Assembly (NCBI GenBank): GCA_051530055.1
Contig: CM121341.1
Span: forward strand, 17,298,001 to 17,362,000
DNA length: 64,000 bases
Source of the DNA: Neoechinorhynchus agilis
Taxonomy: Eukaryota > Acanthocephala
Direction: 5' to 3'
Shown here: positions 13,289 to 26,100 of the stretch, in pieces
How the letters are laid out: each line of letters starts with the position of its first letter
Position numbering within the stretch: position 1 is the stretch's first letter
Program-made: the position numbers and the translations under genes
The notes under the pieces: model-generated
Databases searched by the model: none
Told to the model about the DNA's origin: nothing
What the model saw: only the letters and a program-made list of their open reading frames with translations

Positions 13289-13447
13289 ATGACTCATAAC
13301 CATAGGGAACGAAATATCGTCGAAGGAAGGAAACTCATTGATGAGTTCCGTCTCCTCGATTGGTATCTGAGGATCCTGAAGGATGCGTACAAACTCATTA
13401 CAGGAAAGGTTAAGGATCTGAGTGATTCAATCACTTCTCTGATGTAA
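13289..13447 (+). CDS. Small open frame, 52 residues, charged and helical
   Basis: ATG to TAA, starting MTHNHRERNIVEGRKLIDEF and ending KDLSDSITSLM. It is denser in G and C than its surroundings and its composition is protein-like: charged, amphipathic, few Ser/Asn runs. No family is recognised. It might be a real small protein, a lone exon, or chance. There is no nearby gene to attach it to. Confidence 0.25.
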   Translation: MTHNHRERNIVEGRKLIDEFRLLDWYLRILKDAYKLITGKVKDLSDSITSLM

Positions 13448-16400
13448 GATATTCGTCGGCGGTGTGTCCAATGAAAATGATCAGCCATGTGACGGATGTT
13501 CATAACACTTAAAAAAAGTAGTTTTAGAGAAAGATTAACTTGAGGAATAATCATACGACTCTTGCAATATTAAAATGTACCTTATTGTCTCGATTTTCAC
13601 GAAATCTTACGAAATCTGTCACTATTTCACGTTCTTTTAACCATTATTCTACAGTGTTGATTGAAAGTAAAAGTATACATTTTTCACAATGTTTTCACAT
13701 ATTAAAGTTAAAGATGTGAAACAATTTCTCCCTTAGAAGCAGAACAAAATTCAAAATATCGATCGCGGACATTTAAAGTGGCCACGTAAATTAGGTAATG
13801 ATATGATCCTTTAAAGCAAGTAAAATACAAGCAAATTTTTGGGAACTGCGTTGATAAAATGATTGAGTTTTCGAAAATTGGCAAATACCACTCAGAAGTC
13901 ACTTTGTCAAAAGAAAAGTTTATTTAAAAACTACCAAAAGAAAGTATTATTTCCTCCGAAGATAATAATCCAGGAAAAAGTTATTTTTTTACACGACAGT
14001 GTTATAAAATTGAAGAAACTGAAATTTTAGTGTTTTGCTCTTTAAAAATAATGTCCAGAATAGAAAAAAATTCAAATTTTAAATGAGCAACAAATGGATT
14101 CGATCCCTCGACATTCTTGTTCACAAATTTTTACGTTTGAACACACAGAAAACCTACTCAAAACACTGTTTAAATATAAATTAAAAATTTGCTTCTAATT
14201 ATTTGAATTCGAACGAATTAGATATTTGTTAATTCATGAGGTTGCGCGAAAGAAAAAGTATTTAAGTGTTTATGCGATGAGCGAAATAGCGATTGAACGA
14301 CCTCTCAGGTTAGTTATGGTCGTGTGCGACTTTGCGATCTTTTGAATATTTAACAAAGTGATTTTAATTAGCCTTTAATGTCATTGTCACACTTTTTGTT
14401 TGATTTTTATAGTGCCTTTCAATTTACAGTAAGATATCAGTAGCGATTTTTGAACGAAATTTTTTTATTAGACTCAACTGTGACTCATGGAACATCATCT
14501 TTGTCGTGAGTGATATCACGCCATTTGGTGGGCGCTGAATTCACTTCGCTAAGTGACTGCATTCTTTTTTATCTTATAGTCTTTTTCATGGTTCTCTAAT
14601 TAAATCCTTTTGAATAATTTCTTAAATGCAATTTAAAAGAATCCAAGCTTCAAACAAAATTGCCCCTCATTTCAATTAATCTGATCTTTAATCTTGTGAA
14701 GGTTGATCAAGTTTTTACATGGACGCTTGGGCGGGCTTGCCAGCAATTCAAATAAAGATTTTTCTTTTTTTTCATTACAACAGCCAAAGTATCCTAAAAA
14801 TTTTAAGGCGATCTGTAAAACCCGGAATATTTTCTATTTGTTTTCAGGTAAGTCTGAGCTGATAAGAGAATAATTAGCGAGATAGTCTTAATTCTACGGC
14901 AAACAATTGAATTTACATTTACCTTTTTTCCGTTTATAAAGTTACATTTGAAACCGAAGTGCTTTAGAATTAGCGAATTCGAAACAGGATTCCCGGTCAT
15001 AACATATTTGATTTATTTGAAAAATTTCGCGAGGAAGCCTCGTCTCATCAGTCATTGCATTGATTAACCCGAAGGATTTTCTATCGATGATATTCGTTTT
15101 TATTTTTATGTACATACAACCGGAAAATTTCCTTAGCTGAATATCGTAAATCTGTAAGTAGAATAAGAGCATAAAGCTATATTCAATTTTCTTTAGATGT
15201 TAAAATTGACGAAATAGAGCTAGAGAAAGATAAGAGAATAGTTAACTCTATTGAAAAATCCTTTGACCATTGAGATCGTCACTTTTGTTACTTAAAATGC
15301 ATTAAAATATTATTCAATATTGATATGCTCGCGTTTTATGCTCTCGAGACACAAATCTCATCCGGATCATTAAATTTCTCTCTTCGTCGATTGAATCGAT
15401 ATATGGCAATCATTTCTTAGTGTGTTTAGAACACATTATCCTACTGTTCTCCAGTGACCATAAATGTATATTTCTCCACAGGTTCGCTTCGACAATTGCG
15501 TTCGTATCTTTATAAATATGTGTGCTGTGCGCCACATCGACGATTGCTAGTTTGCCTTACATTGCGTTGTCTGATACATACTCTTTATCTTGCTCTCGGG
15601 GACGAATTTAAATTCCTGACGCCGCTAAATCAACAATATTGATAAAGTCATCTTACGAAGCGCTACTCATTAAAGAATGAAATTACGAGGGCAACGTTAT
15701 GTGCAGTGTTTCTTAAACTTCTTCGATGTATAGATCTTTAAAAAATGTTCAGGCTATAAGAATGGTCTTTAGCGTAAAAATCGAGCTATGAAGTTTTCTG
15801 TAATGATTGTAATTAGATAAAAAAATCCGTTAAATTTATTTCCTGAAAATTCTCTGTTGTGTTCAGTCTTCATATTTGAACACATTTAAATTGTCATCTG
15901 GTCTTATTCACAATATCTGTTTCCTAATGGATCAGAACCCATAAAGGCATGGAACCTAATGGAACTTTAATCAATAATGATGGAATTTCGCCTTTCATAC
16001 ACTTTAAGAAAGCAACATGAGAATCATTTGATGTCGTTTAGCGAATATTGAATCGGCCTTTTCATCAGGAAATACATTCCATTAATGTATCTTTTATGAA
16101 AAATACGATGTTGTTACTCCTTAAATTTTTAGTATGTACTTCCAACTTCATTGAGCGACAAGATGTGATAAACTTGGATTTAAAACTGCAGTAAGTACGC
16201 TGAACGCAATACTTCAACTTTTATGCAATTCCCTGTGTTGAAAAAATCAACATATCCTTCCCATCACAACAAGAAGTGTAACGTGAGATCACGAAATCAT
16301 TTATAGGATACTATTTTTCACTGCAATTTTTGTGCATTCGTGAGATGATAGTTCTGAAAATTGATAACATTCACTAGTGCTGTGCAAATACGCGCTCTAC

Positions 16401-17190
16401 GAAAATTCAAACCATTCTTATTAGGCAATATTGAACTTATTAATTTAACTTTAACCATGCCATTTTTATAGAGAATTATTTACGACAATTAAAGTCGCAA
16501 AATTTAATCAATTGTTTCCTATGGCAACCTTCTGTCGAACCGCAATTTCGCAAAAATTGTATGTGTTCGTCTTTAATTCCTAAACAAATATGACTACCAA
16601 TACATTTCATCCAACAACATCGAAGAATGATGTTTAAGTACTTTGTCAAAAGTGAATTTAAAGCATCCTTGAGTTTGTTCATTGTCAATAAACTGTGAAT
16701 ACACTTTAGGCACAAAGATTGTAGACAATAATGTTACGCCCGCCGTTCAAAGTAAACATGCTAAACAGATCACACTTCGCTATTTTGGGCGTTTTCAACT
16801 TTACGTTTGACGAATTTACCCTTGGATCCACAATTAATCGGAAGTCACCGTATACTATATTTGTTTGATTTAGTTCTCAGTACTTCGGTTGGGAAATTTT
16901 GCCAGAAACTATTATACACCAAATCATGGCAAAGAGGGGCTACTTCTGTTGTTCAAAGATCGTTGAAAACACTTAAAGATTTAAAAATTTGATTTGAGTG
17001 TTGGCGTAAAATTTTGAAATCCATAGCCAACTTAGAAGTATATATTTCGATGTTCATGTGAGGTTCGATGAAGGAATCCGACGTACTTTTAGTACAAAAA
17101 ATCCAGCGTTTATGAATAAAAAGATTTTGCAGAAATTGAGTACGTTCAGATCCACAGTTTTCTGTCTTATTTTGAATTTCAGATTCTAAA
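13448..17190. other. Intergenic with dispersed repeat traces
   Basis: No gene recognised. At 13925-13985 there is a stretch resembling 43606-43665 (ACTACCAAAAGAAA then CCGAAGA(T/C)AATAA), and at 14995-15095 a composite repeat shared with 31.5 and 44.0 kb. The final 40 nt contain a T-rich tract and TTTCAG just before the RALGAPA start. Confidence 0.45.
14995..15095. repeat. Dispersed repeat module (GATTAACCCGAAGGATTTTC family)
   Basis: Contains GATTAACCCGAAGGATTTTC followed by TATCGATGA. The same block lies at about 31590 and 44030. Beside it is the reverse complement of a second block (CGCGAAATATTTC...AAATATGTTATGA) that sits in direct orientation at 31530 and 43960. A related CGCGAAATATTTC lies at 60438. 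The element type is unknown. Confidence 0.55.
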
Positions 17191-20100
17191 ATGAGCCTTC
17201 AGCTTCCACACATTCATGGAGGACGACCGTGGGATCGACTGCTTGACTTGACACGAGATGCTAGTCAACGGGCCAAGCACTTAAGATGGTTATGTGACAG
17301 TCTTGCTCAAGACAAAATGGTAAAGCTTTTGCAGCAACATAAGACGATTTTTTTCTACAGCACATACGAGCATTTCGCTAATGTCCTTTACGACGCTTCA
17401 AACGATTCACTCAAATGTGCAACAAAAGAGCAGATAAAGGAAGCAAACACAGTATCGGAAATTGTTCAAACAATGGTGTCATGTTCATACGATTCATTCC
17501 ATGAACGATGGCATTCTAATGCTATGAGACGTCTGACAAACGCTTACTTAAAAAGTGGTCACGCAAACGCCTTGCGTTTGTTCATTGGATGGTACTGTGC
17601 ATTGGGTATGAACGCAAATGCTATTGAACACTCCATGTTCGAGAATTTGATTAACGAAGAAAGCCAGGATTCTGCTAAATTATTCGCTGTATTGCTGGTG
17701 AAAATTGGAAACACGATCGAGGCATTGCCTGATGTTGAAGGCGCTGCGAGAAAAATGTTTCGTTTCATCCTTGATCAGTTAAAGCAGATTTACCTGCCTA
17801 AACTATTTTTGAACTTTACAGACGAATCAGCTGAAAATGAAACAAGAAGTGAATTATGCCATGGTGAGTTTATCTCGTGGCTAGTCAGTTTCTTTGACCC
17901 AGGTGCCATTATGGATACCATGAGTGCTTATCAAGAGGCTGGACGTCATGTATTGAGAGTTCATGAGTCTTATTTCTGCATGGATATGTTCCGTCAAGCT
18001 TGTATGTCTAAATTACATCGACCGAGGCCATTACTTAAAGCCATAGAATCTGCAGAATTTCACTTGGCTCGTGAGATGGACAGGGTTTGCGACTCTGACT
18101 ACCGGATACACGGTATTGTTCAGAAGTTTATTCAAAATTGTAAACGGTTGGGTCGCAAATATTTTTCCAGTTCTTTGAAACTGCATTTATTTAATACTCT
18201 TTTCTGATTACTTAAATGCGACCAATAGAATTTAGGGAAATTCTGTCGACTGATGTCAAGGGCCGGAAATGATAAAAACATAAAAGATGTGATATACACA
18301 CATTTGGAAGGCACATTTTGGAATAAAGCTCGATAGACAATTCACGTGGTGTTTGTCTATACTCGAGACTATAGTTATCCGCATTTCTGTCATTCTTAGT
18401 ATGGGTTTGTTTAAATTTATACCTCAAAATTTCTCTGGTAAATTACATTTGTTGGTTATCTGTGAGAATAAAATGCCGATCATCATCTTTATCTTAGCAA
18501 TCTTTTCGCAAAAGTGGATGTATAATGATTTCTCTTAATGGGATTAGATAAATATTGTCACCATAGTTCGTTTTATCTCCTATAATTCAAAAATACATTA
18601 CGTCATTTTTCTTAAGCATAACAAATGGTTTTTATTTTTTGTTATAATTGCTAGAGCAGGTTCGTAGCATTTTGTGCTAAAACATGTCTTAAGATATTCC
18701 AGGACATCTTTGATCTGCTATAAATTGCTACAGACGCAATATATAATGCCTGGCTGATATACGTTCATGGATGCGCTCTAAAAAGGCGTTTCCCCGCTTT
18801 GACGAATCACTGGAGTGGTGATGGGCCAAAAAATATTACATTTGTAGTTTTATCCTTTCATATTGATTTCTTTGTACTTCTTTTGCGACGTAAAAAACGG
18901 TATACAAGGCTTGTTCATTTTACTCCCAAAGCTATGGTTAATGATTAAAGGGTTTTTGTATTTTTTACATCCTTACAAATATGTGTGTTTACGAAATTGA
19001 AATCCCTGCCTGAGTGCATTCTCGATTTTCAGTTGTGGAGTATCTTATTACTTGCGCTTATTAATGTGCTTAGATAATTATCAATGCGACCGTTAGTGTA
19101 ACATGAAGTGATTTCCTAACATTTAAATAGTCGATTGGACGAGACGAATTGAATTTCGAATTAACTTAGAGTACGTAGACGAATAATTGTCCAGTATCCG
19201 CTCACAATTATTCATAGGATTTTCTAGATTTCATTTTTAAAGAAAACGAAATTCTATTCTGACCTTAGACATCTTTGCGATCCAGCACACTACCCTACTG
19301 TTCACATTTCCTTCCGACAATTGGAACACTAGTCGATTGGTGCTATGCCGAACTTGTCTGCTTACGCTAGGCCGTCTATCGGCTCACTTCTCAATCGTAA
19401 TCAGCACATGGGAGATATTTCTAAACAGTTTAATATTAATCACCGAGAACATAATTAATCATGCTCCACCTTCGTTCACAATACTCGCTATAAAATGTCT
19501 TTTCCGTCAATTGACCCAATTCGAACACACTGTGAGTGTCTCTGCTGACAAATACTGGAAAGAGTTCAATCGCATTATAGAGGAATTCAATGAAAACCCA
19601 GTTATAGAACGAGCATGGAGCCTTCTCTTTACTACACTGACCGCGGAGTTATGTTCAACAGTCTATAACTGCGACTTACACGACACTAATTTTGCCACAC
19701 TGAGGACTGATTCTTCGAACCATTTACCAGTACCGATCACGACATCTACGCCAGAAGTGGAAACATCCGCGATTGCCGAACTTACGAGTCTTAGTGAGAG
19801 TTTACTGAGTGATTTGCCCATTACAGACGATGAACATCAGTGTTGCAATGAGGATTCGGCGGATAGCAGTCAGCAGTTTAGCCCGCTTCCTTTAGATAGT
19901 TCCCCTGAGTTGGTTTTCCATGCTTGGAAGCGATTATTGGTGTGTCTGAATAATCTCATTATCAGTAATGTCGTAGCTAGAGGACTCGCAGATTCGGTTG
20001 ATATGATGATCTCTTGTATCCAGGTTCAATATGCTAAAAGTAATCTTAAAGTGGTTGAGTGTCCACCTGTTGTGCAACTTATTCCGACTATTCTCAAGGT

Positions 20101-23100
20101 TGGTTGATTTTCTACACCTTGTACCGATTTATTTTCGCTGATGTAATTTCATTGAACACTTAAATTCAATGTTTATGTTCAAAAGACACCTATTAATGAT
20201 TTTTCAGTGACCCGTCGAACCAATGAGTTTTTTCATGTGTAATTGTGTTGCGATCACATTAATCCGTTCATAGCGTTTTGAAAGAAAATCCGCCCGACCT
20301 TCTTATTGAAAATTTTAAAGATCGCAATCTATCGGAGCAGCAGTTGCTTAGGTCTTGCTTCTAGATTGGATCAACAATAAAACATCACAAAGGTGTTGAG
20401 TAATCAACGATCCACTTCTTTACTTGACCTTATATGTTATTGTTTAGGTCGCTTGTCGACACCCGAGGGAGATCGTTAAGGACGAATGAATATTTCGACC
20501 GATTGAATCAGTCATTGTCAATTCAATTGTTAAAGTGTTAAAACCGCACTTGAGCATTTGACAATCGTCTTTAACGATCTCCCTCGGGTGTTGACAAGCG
20601 ACCTAAACAATACTATATCCCACCACCCGAATACAATCCTTGACCTTATATGAACTCTTTTTTCTAACACAGGCTATGTCAAACTGTCCAATGAGATCTA
20701 TTCCGGACTCCTCATGTTCCTGCGAAGTATGCCAAGTCTTGATGGGATCTCTTGCATCAATAATAAGTTTTCCTCTTCTTTGCGATCATCTTACAAGTCA
20801 CTGCATTCACACCTTTGTTCTAATGAACCACGAGATGTTTGGTCTAGCTCTCAAGGCTGAGGACTTCTCATGGTCTCTCATCAGTTCGCTTTTACTTGGA
20901 TGTCGATGGTTACCGCATCAGAGTCTACGACGTGGACCAGTGCAAACTCTATGTCTGCTCTACCGAGACATAATTCATGCCTCCGTCTACGCTCTTAAGT
21001 CTTCTAACCCAACGGTATGTCTTATTTTCGGATCAGATTTTCTCATTTTCTCTTTTAGGCTCCACATGCCTGTGCGGCCACGTTGTTGGGTACAATGTGC
21101 TCATTGTGTCTTGTACTCAATAAATTCAGCATCCTCGACCGGGATACACTCACCGTGGTCGATATATCGAATGAACAGTTCGAACCCTTTGTTCTGAAGC
21201 ACTTGTACATTGCACTTGACAATGCTTCGTTCGATTATGCCTGGTTAGTCGAAAGACAGACAGAAAAATCGTTATAAAAACTTACTATTTTGAGGGAAAT
21301 TCTGTTCAGCTCACTTGGTCTCATGGTCGTCTCTAGATTCACGAGTGAACATTCACTGGATTTTGTGTCGAAAACAATTGATCTATTCGTGCATCACGTT
21401 GAGGTGAGTTCGGCAAATGAAAACGTTCATTTCGTTCTCAATTTTTTTAAAATTTTTCTGTGACATAAGTGATGCATGATTCATTCGCTCGGCATTGCAG
21501 TCGTATACTCTTTTTTGAGCTACATGAACATTGAAACACGGTATTCCGTGGATCACTTTTGCGAATATGCCTGTCTCTTTAATTTCCTTCTCCCTTTTTG
21601 TTTCATAAATATTATCCTTTTTCGACCAACATACGATCGTACTTCTATTGAAACCGAATTTTTTGAAATTCTAATTGCAAATTTACTGCTGAAATAAAGT
21701 CTGTGTGGAAAACAGTACAAATTTTAATCAAAAAAGGATTGTTTTTAGGTTTCACCTTTAGACAGCTAACGTCCTTCTGTCATTGATTGAAAGCAGTCTT
21801 GATCCATTCTTGATAAATTCGATAATTATCTTGACAGTTCATATGCTTGCATAAATTCTGCAATTTAAAACTCAAAATTAACAGATACGCCAAAGAACTA
21901 CATTTATGAGAAGATTTTTTAAGTAATGTTAAAATCGTGATCTATTTAGTTCACCTTAATAATGAAACGAACTTTTATTATTTAGTTCGAGCTAAATAAT
22001 GTTTGTACATGTAAAATTTCTATTTCTTTGATGATAAACGACGAATCTCTCGGGATTTCTTTAGAAGAACCGAGAAATGCAGCGGATAATTTCATTTGTC
22101 AATGCACAATAGAAAAAAGTGTATAAAATTAAAGAGCTTATGAAACTTTGAGTTTTAGCATCCTGTTTCCACACAAAAAAACAACAAAAATCGATACAAA
22201 CTTTGGCTCGATTTTTTCGGGATCAATATCGTCGTTTACTCCTTTACTATGGCATTTTAGAATTCACCGGTCAATGCAGCAATTCACGCATGTCATTTGC
22301 TCAGTTTACTGTCGGAATATCACACGAGAATCAGTGATCAATTGATTCGGAAAATAATAGAAGTAATCAGTTGTGAAAAAATCGAACTCAAATCGACTTT
22401 GTAGGGGATTTCATCGGCTATTCTAAGAAAAGTACCGTCAAAAGAAATGTCGACGTTGACTACTCGTGAAAAAGAGGTTAGTTTAAGAAAAAAACCTTGA
22501 CTTAGAAAAAAACCCTGTTCCTCATCAAGTATTTCCATTGCCTTGCGAATTGCGTTCAAAGATGGATTCTAAAATTAGACTCCGATCGAATGGAAAAAAT
22601 GAAAACCAGCTTTGCAGATTCTACAAATTCACCACTCATGACTGTCTTAAATGTTAGTGAGTGAAATTATCCTTGTTTGAAAGTACAACATTTTCGATTT
22701 AAGAACATTTATGAAGCAATGAAGAAATTGAACACAGTTATCATGATTTCGTATTCTCAAGCTGATAAAAATGACTTAAACGAACAAAAATCGATGGTAT
22801 CTCAAAACGATATTTCTTCAATTCGAGATCTCCTTGATTATGTTATCTGTAATTTAATGTGTAAATTCGGCGTACCAGATAATCCTTATCAGCTTACATC
22901 TTCCTTTTTGGACATTGATGAATGTAATGAAACCCACGGGAAGTTCTTTTTTCTGGGTCCGGAATGTCTAATGTCTATTACGGATCGAGAGTCCACTTCT
23001 AATACATGGAGCGAATCTACAGTTGTCATTCGACAGAGATGTGGGAAGTTTGTGTGGACGGTCAGAAGAAAACTTCCACAGATTTCGGATGACTTTGAGA

Positions 23101-26100
23101 AAAGCGAAGATGCGTTTGAAGAAGTTGGAGAACTGATAAGATTATTTGCGGATCAAGCAGAAAGGAGAAGAGATGCGATGCGACCACAAGATCCTCCAAA
23201 ATCGGAAAGGGATCTTTATTTAGAACCACCATGGTCGAGCACTGCTCCTCCGGGATTCGATTTTCTATCCGAGGTAAGTTTTTTAAATTTACATCTAGCC
23301 CATGCCTCCAAACGAGTACGTTTTTTCAAAATCGATTTATCGTCGATATCCCAATTGTCCTAATAAATCTCCCCCCGACCTAGAAAAGTTGGAGCGCTAT
23401 ATATTGCTGAAGCACACGGAAGTGAAAATGTCTGAATTTCTATTGGATAATGATGAAGACGCCGCTGTTTTTAGTGCAGCCATGGAAGTTGTGAAAATAA
23501 GAAATATACTCTGCGATGACAATCTTTCGAAAGATTCAAAGGAAAGCGAGGATGAAGATGAAGAAGACGATGTTTGCAGTGACGACGATATGATCAAGCC
23601 GTCCGATAAAGGCGGCAGCAATCTTCTTTATTTGGTCAACCAATTAGGATGGCTGAAATTGTATTGTAGCCAATCATCGTCAGTCCCCATTCCTGTCTCA
23701 TGTGACGAGCAACTTTTAAGGGAACTTAAACATTTCGATTCCAACCTGGGATGTAGCCAGAAAAGGATGACGTCTATTAAAGGGTTTCTTTCATACCGAC
23801 ATTTTAACGTCGACATTTATCCGGCTTGTGTTTAAATTCGGTATTTCTAGCCACAATTGAAGTCTCGCTTAAATTTCTCGGAGCAAAATCAAAGTACTGT
23901 AGATATTTCTAGGAAATCAGTTTTCAGTTTTTAAATAGAGAGTTTGTTTCGAAAAACCAATCAAAGTTGTTTGCTCCTCTTTGAAAGGGGTATAAATTCC
24001 ACTTAGATTTGAATGTTATTTGAGTCAAATTCTCACTGGATATTTGTTCGGTATCAATCTTTTTCAAAACGAGTTGATCTAATCCGTCATAATTTAAAAG
24101 GACAAATAAGTTTAAGAAAGTTTCTGTTTCTACTGTAATTGGTTTTGTACTGGAGTTACCTTTTTTGAATTATCGGCATTGAGCGCGTTGGATTTTTAGG
24201 ACCTAAAGATCCTTATCTTTGGCAAATTTATTCACCTTGAGAAAATTATTGTTTCTTTTTTCCCCTTAAACTCATTAATAATTACCTCAAAATCGCCGTT
24301 CGCAATCAGCATTAAGCGCAATAGATTTTTAGGACTAAAAGGTCCTTATATTTGACGATTTTATTCGCCTTGAGAAAATTATTGTTTCTTTTTCCCATAA
24401 TTTCGCTAATGATTCCTTCAAAAGGGTCATTATTAAGCAGTAGTAAGCGCGTTAGATTTTTAGTACCTAAAGATATTTAACTTTGGTAACTATTCGTTTT
24501 GAGAAAATTATTTTCTTTTTCCTCGTAACCTCGCTATTAATTCTTCCAAAATCGCCATTCTGAATCCGCACCAGCAAGCGTGCTAGATTTTTAGGACTTA
24601 AATATCCTTAAATTGGCGACTTTATTCGCCTTGAGAAAATTATTATTTCGTTTTCCCATAATTTCGCTAATTACTAATTAAAAATGACCGTTATTACGCA
24701 GCAGTAAGCGCGTTAGATTTCTAGTACCTAAAGATCATTAACTTTGGCGACTTTATTCGTTTTGAGAAAATTATTGTTTCTTTTTTCCATAACCGCGCTA
24801 ACAATTCCTTCAAAATCGCCGTTTTCGTGCATATTAAAGCTTTGAAACATTTGCGTTCCAAAACCTTACCGTGATCTTACTTTTTGCTCTCAATTCATTT
24901 CACACTACATCAAAAGTGTTCAATCCGTCGTCAATGATACCAATGGATCGCTTAATAATTGTGACCGTTTCATTCGGATGACTCTGTCATCCAAACCTCG
25001 TGAATATTCTCCGACGAGGCATTCTGAAGATGAAAATGTGATGACAGTTGCGTAAAACGTGGTGATAATGTTCGTTATCGGAGCATTTTTGTCTCGGAAT
25101 CGCGCTAGCTTTAATTGTACCTTTGATACGGTTTTTACTTCTATCTTGACGAATATTTCTTTTAGAATGCAGCAATCATTTTCATAAATCATTTACTGGG
25201 GTGCTTTATTTGTTTTCCTTTTCTGAAAATAATAGGTTTTATGTTTTCGAAATTTTTCCTCTTTTAGAGGCGATTAGATTTTTCCCAATGAGAATTTTAG
25301 AAAGCAAATTCTTTAAATGTAATGTAATTAGCAAAATTGTTTTATTATATTGGGTATATTTCAAGAACTTATTTCGGCCGAAATGACATGAAGGGAAAAG
25401 ATTGTGTGGAATTTGCTGGAGCGATAATGCAGAAGCATAAATGTAATTTTTCAATCATGCGATGGGATAAATCGAAAAATATATCTTTAGATATCCTATC
25501 TGTTTGTTTATGATATCACTAAAATTTATTGTTGTGAAAATTAATTTGATTAGAGAAAACAATAGGTGTATATAATTACTTGAATCAAAGAGTGTCTCAT
25601 ATTTTCCCCTACGTAGCTTCATCCTTTTACGGCCATAGAGAAACCTACAAGATCGGTGTGATATATGTTGGACATGGCGATGCTCGTTCTCTCGAGAAAT
25701 CAGTTATTTTGTCTGAACAGCATTCAAATTCCTCAAAAGAATACCGCGATTTTATCGACCACTTAGGCAAAGTTATCAGTCTAAACGACCACGTTCAATT
25801 CTCCGGTGGACTATTAAAAGACGGTACAATTAGTGAATCTGTTTACTGGTCAGACGATTTGACCGAGGTAATGTTCCACGTTGCAACCTTGATGCCATCT
25901 CAAAACGAAGAAGATTTTATTAGGAAAATTCGATTCATCGGAAATGACGATGTTCATATCGTTTGGTGCGATGGACTCGACTGTGAGCGACCTTCGTACC
26001 ATCGGTCGGTTATATCAACCAATTTTGCCGATTGCGTGTTCGCCATCTATACCTTAAAGGCCGTTTTGCACAAAGGGGGCCGCTGATTTGTGTGCGATTC

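Noticed and set aside
14085-14160. GGATTCGATCCCTCG resembling a T-arm in complement
   Set aside because: No anticodon or D-arm partner in the next 75 nt on the minus strand.
10313-17190. Several 60-80 codon frames
   Set aside because: No motif, no coherent splice neighbours, composition of random AT-rich sequence.
20099-20672. Host gene exon in the MITE-bearing intron
   Set aside because: Frames here are short and fall within the inverted arms; the flanking exons join cleanly at CTCAAG|GTTGGT and AACACAG|GCT.
23397-23621. Ser-rich minus-strand frame
   Set aside because: Antisense of the acidic, Asp/Glu-rich RALGAPA exon; the serine runs mirror those codons.
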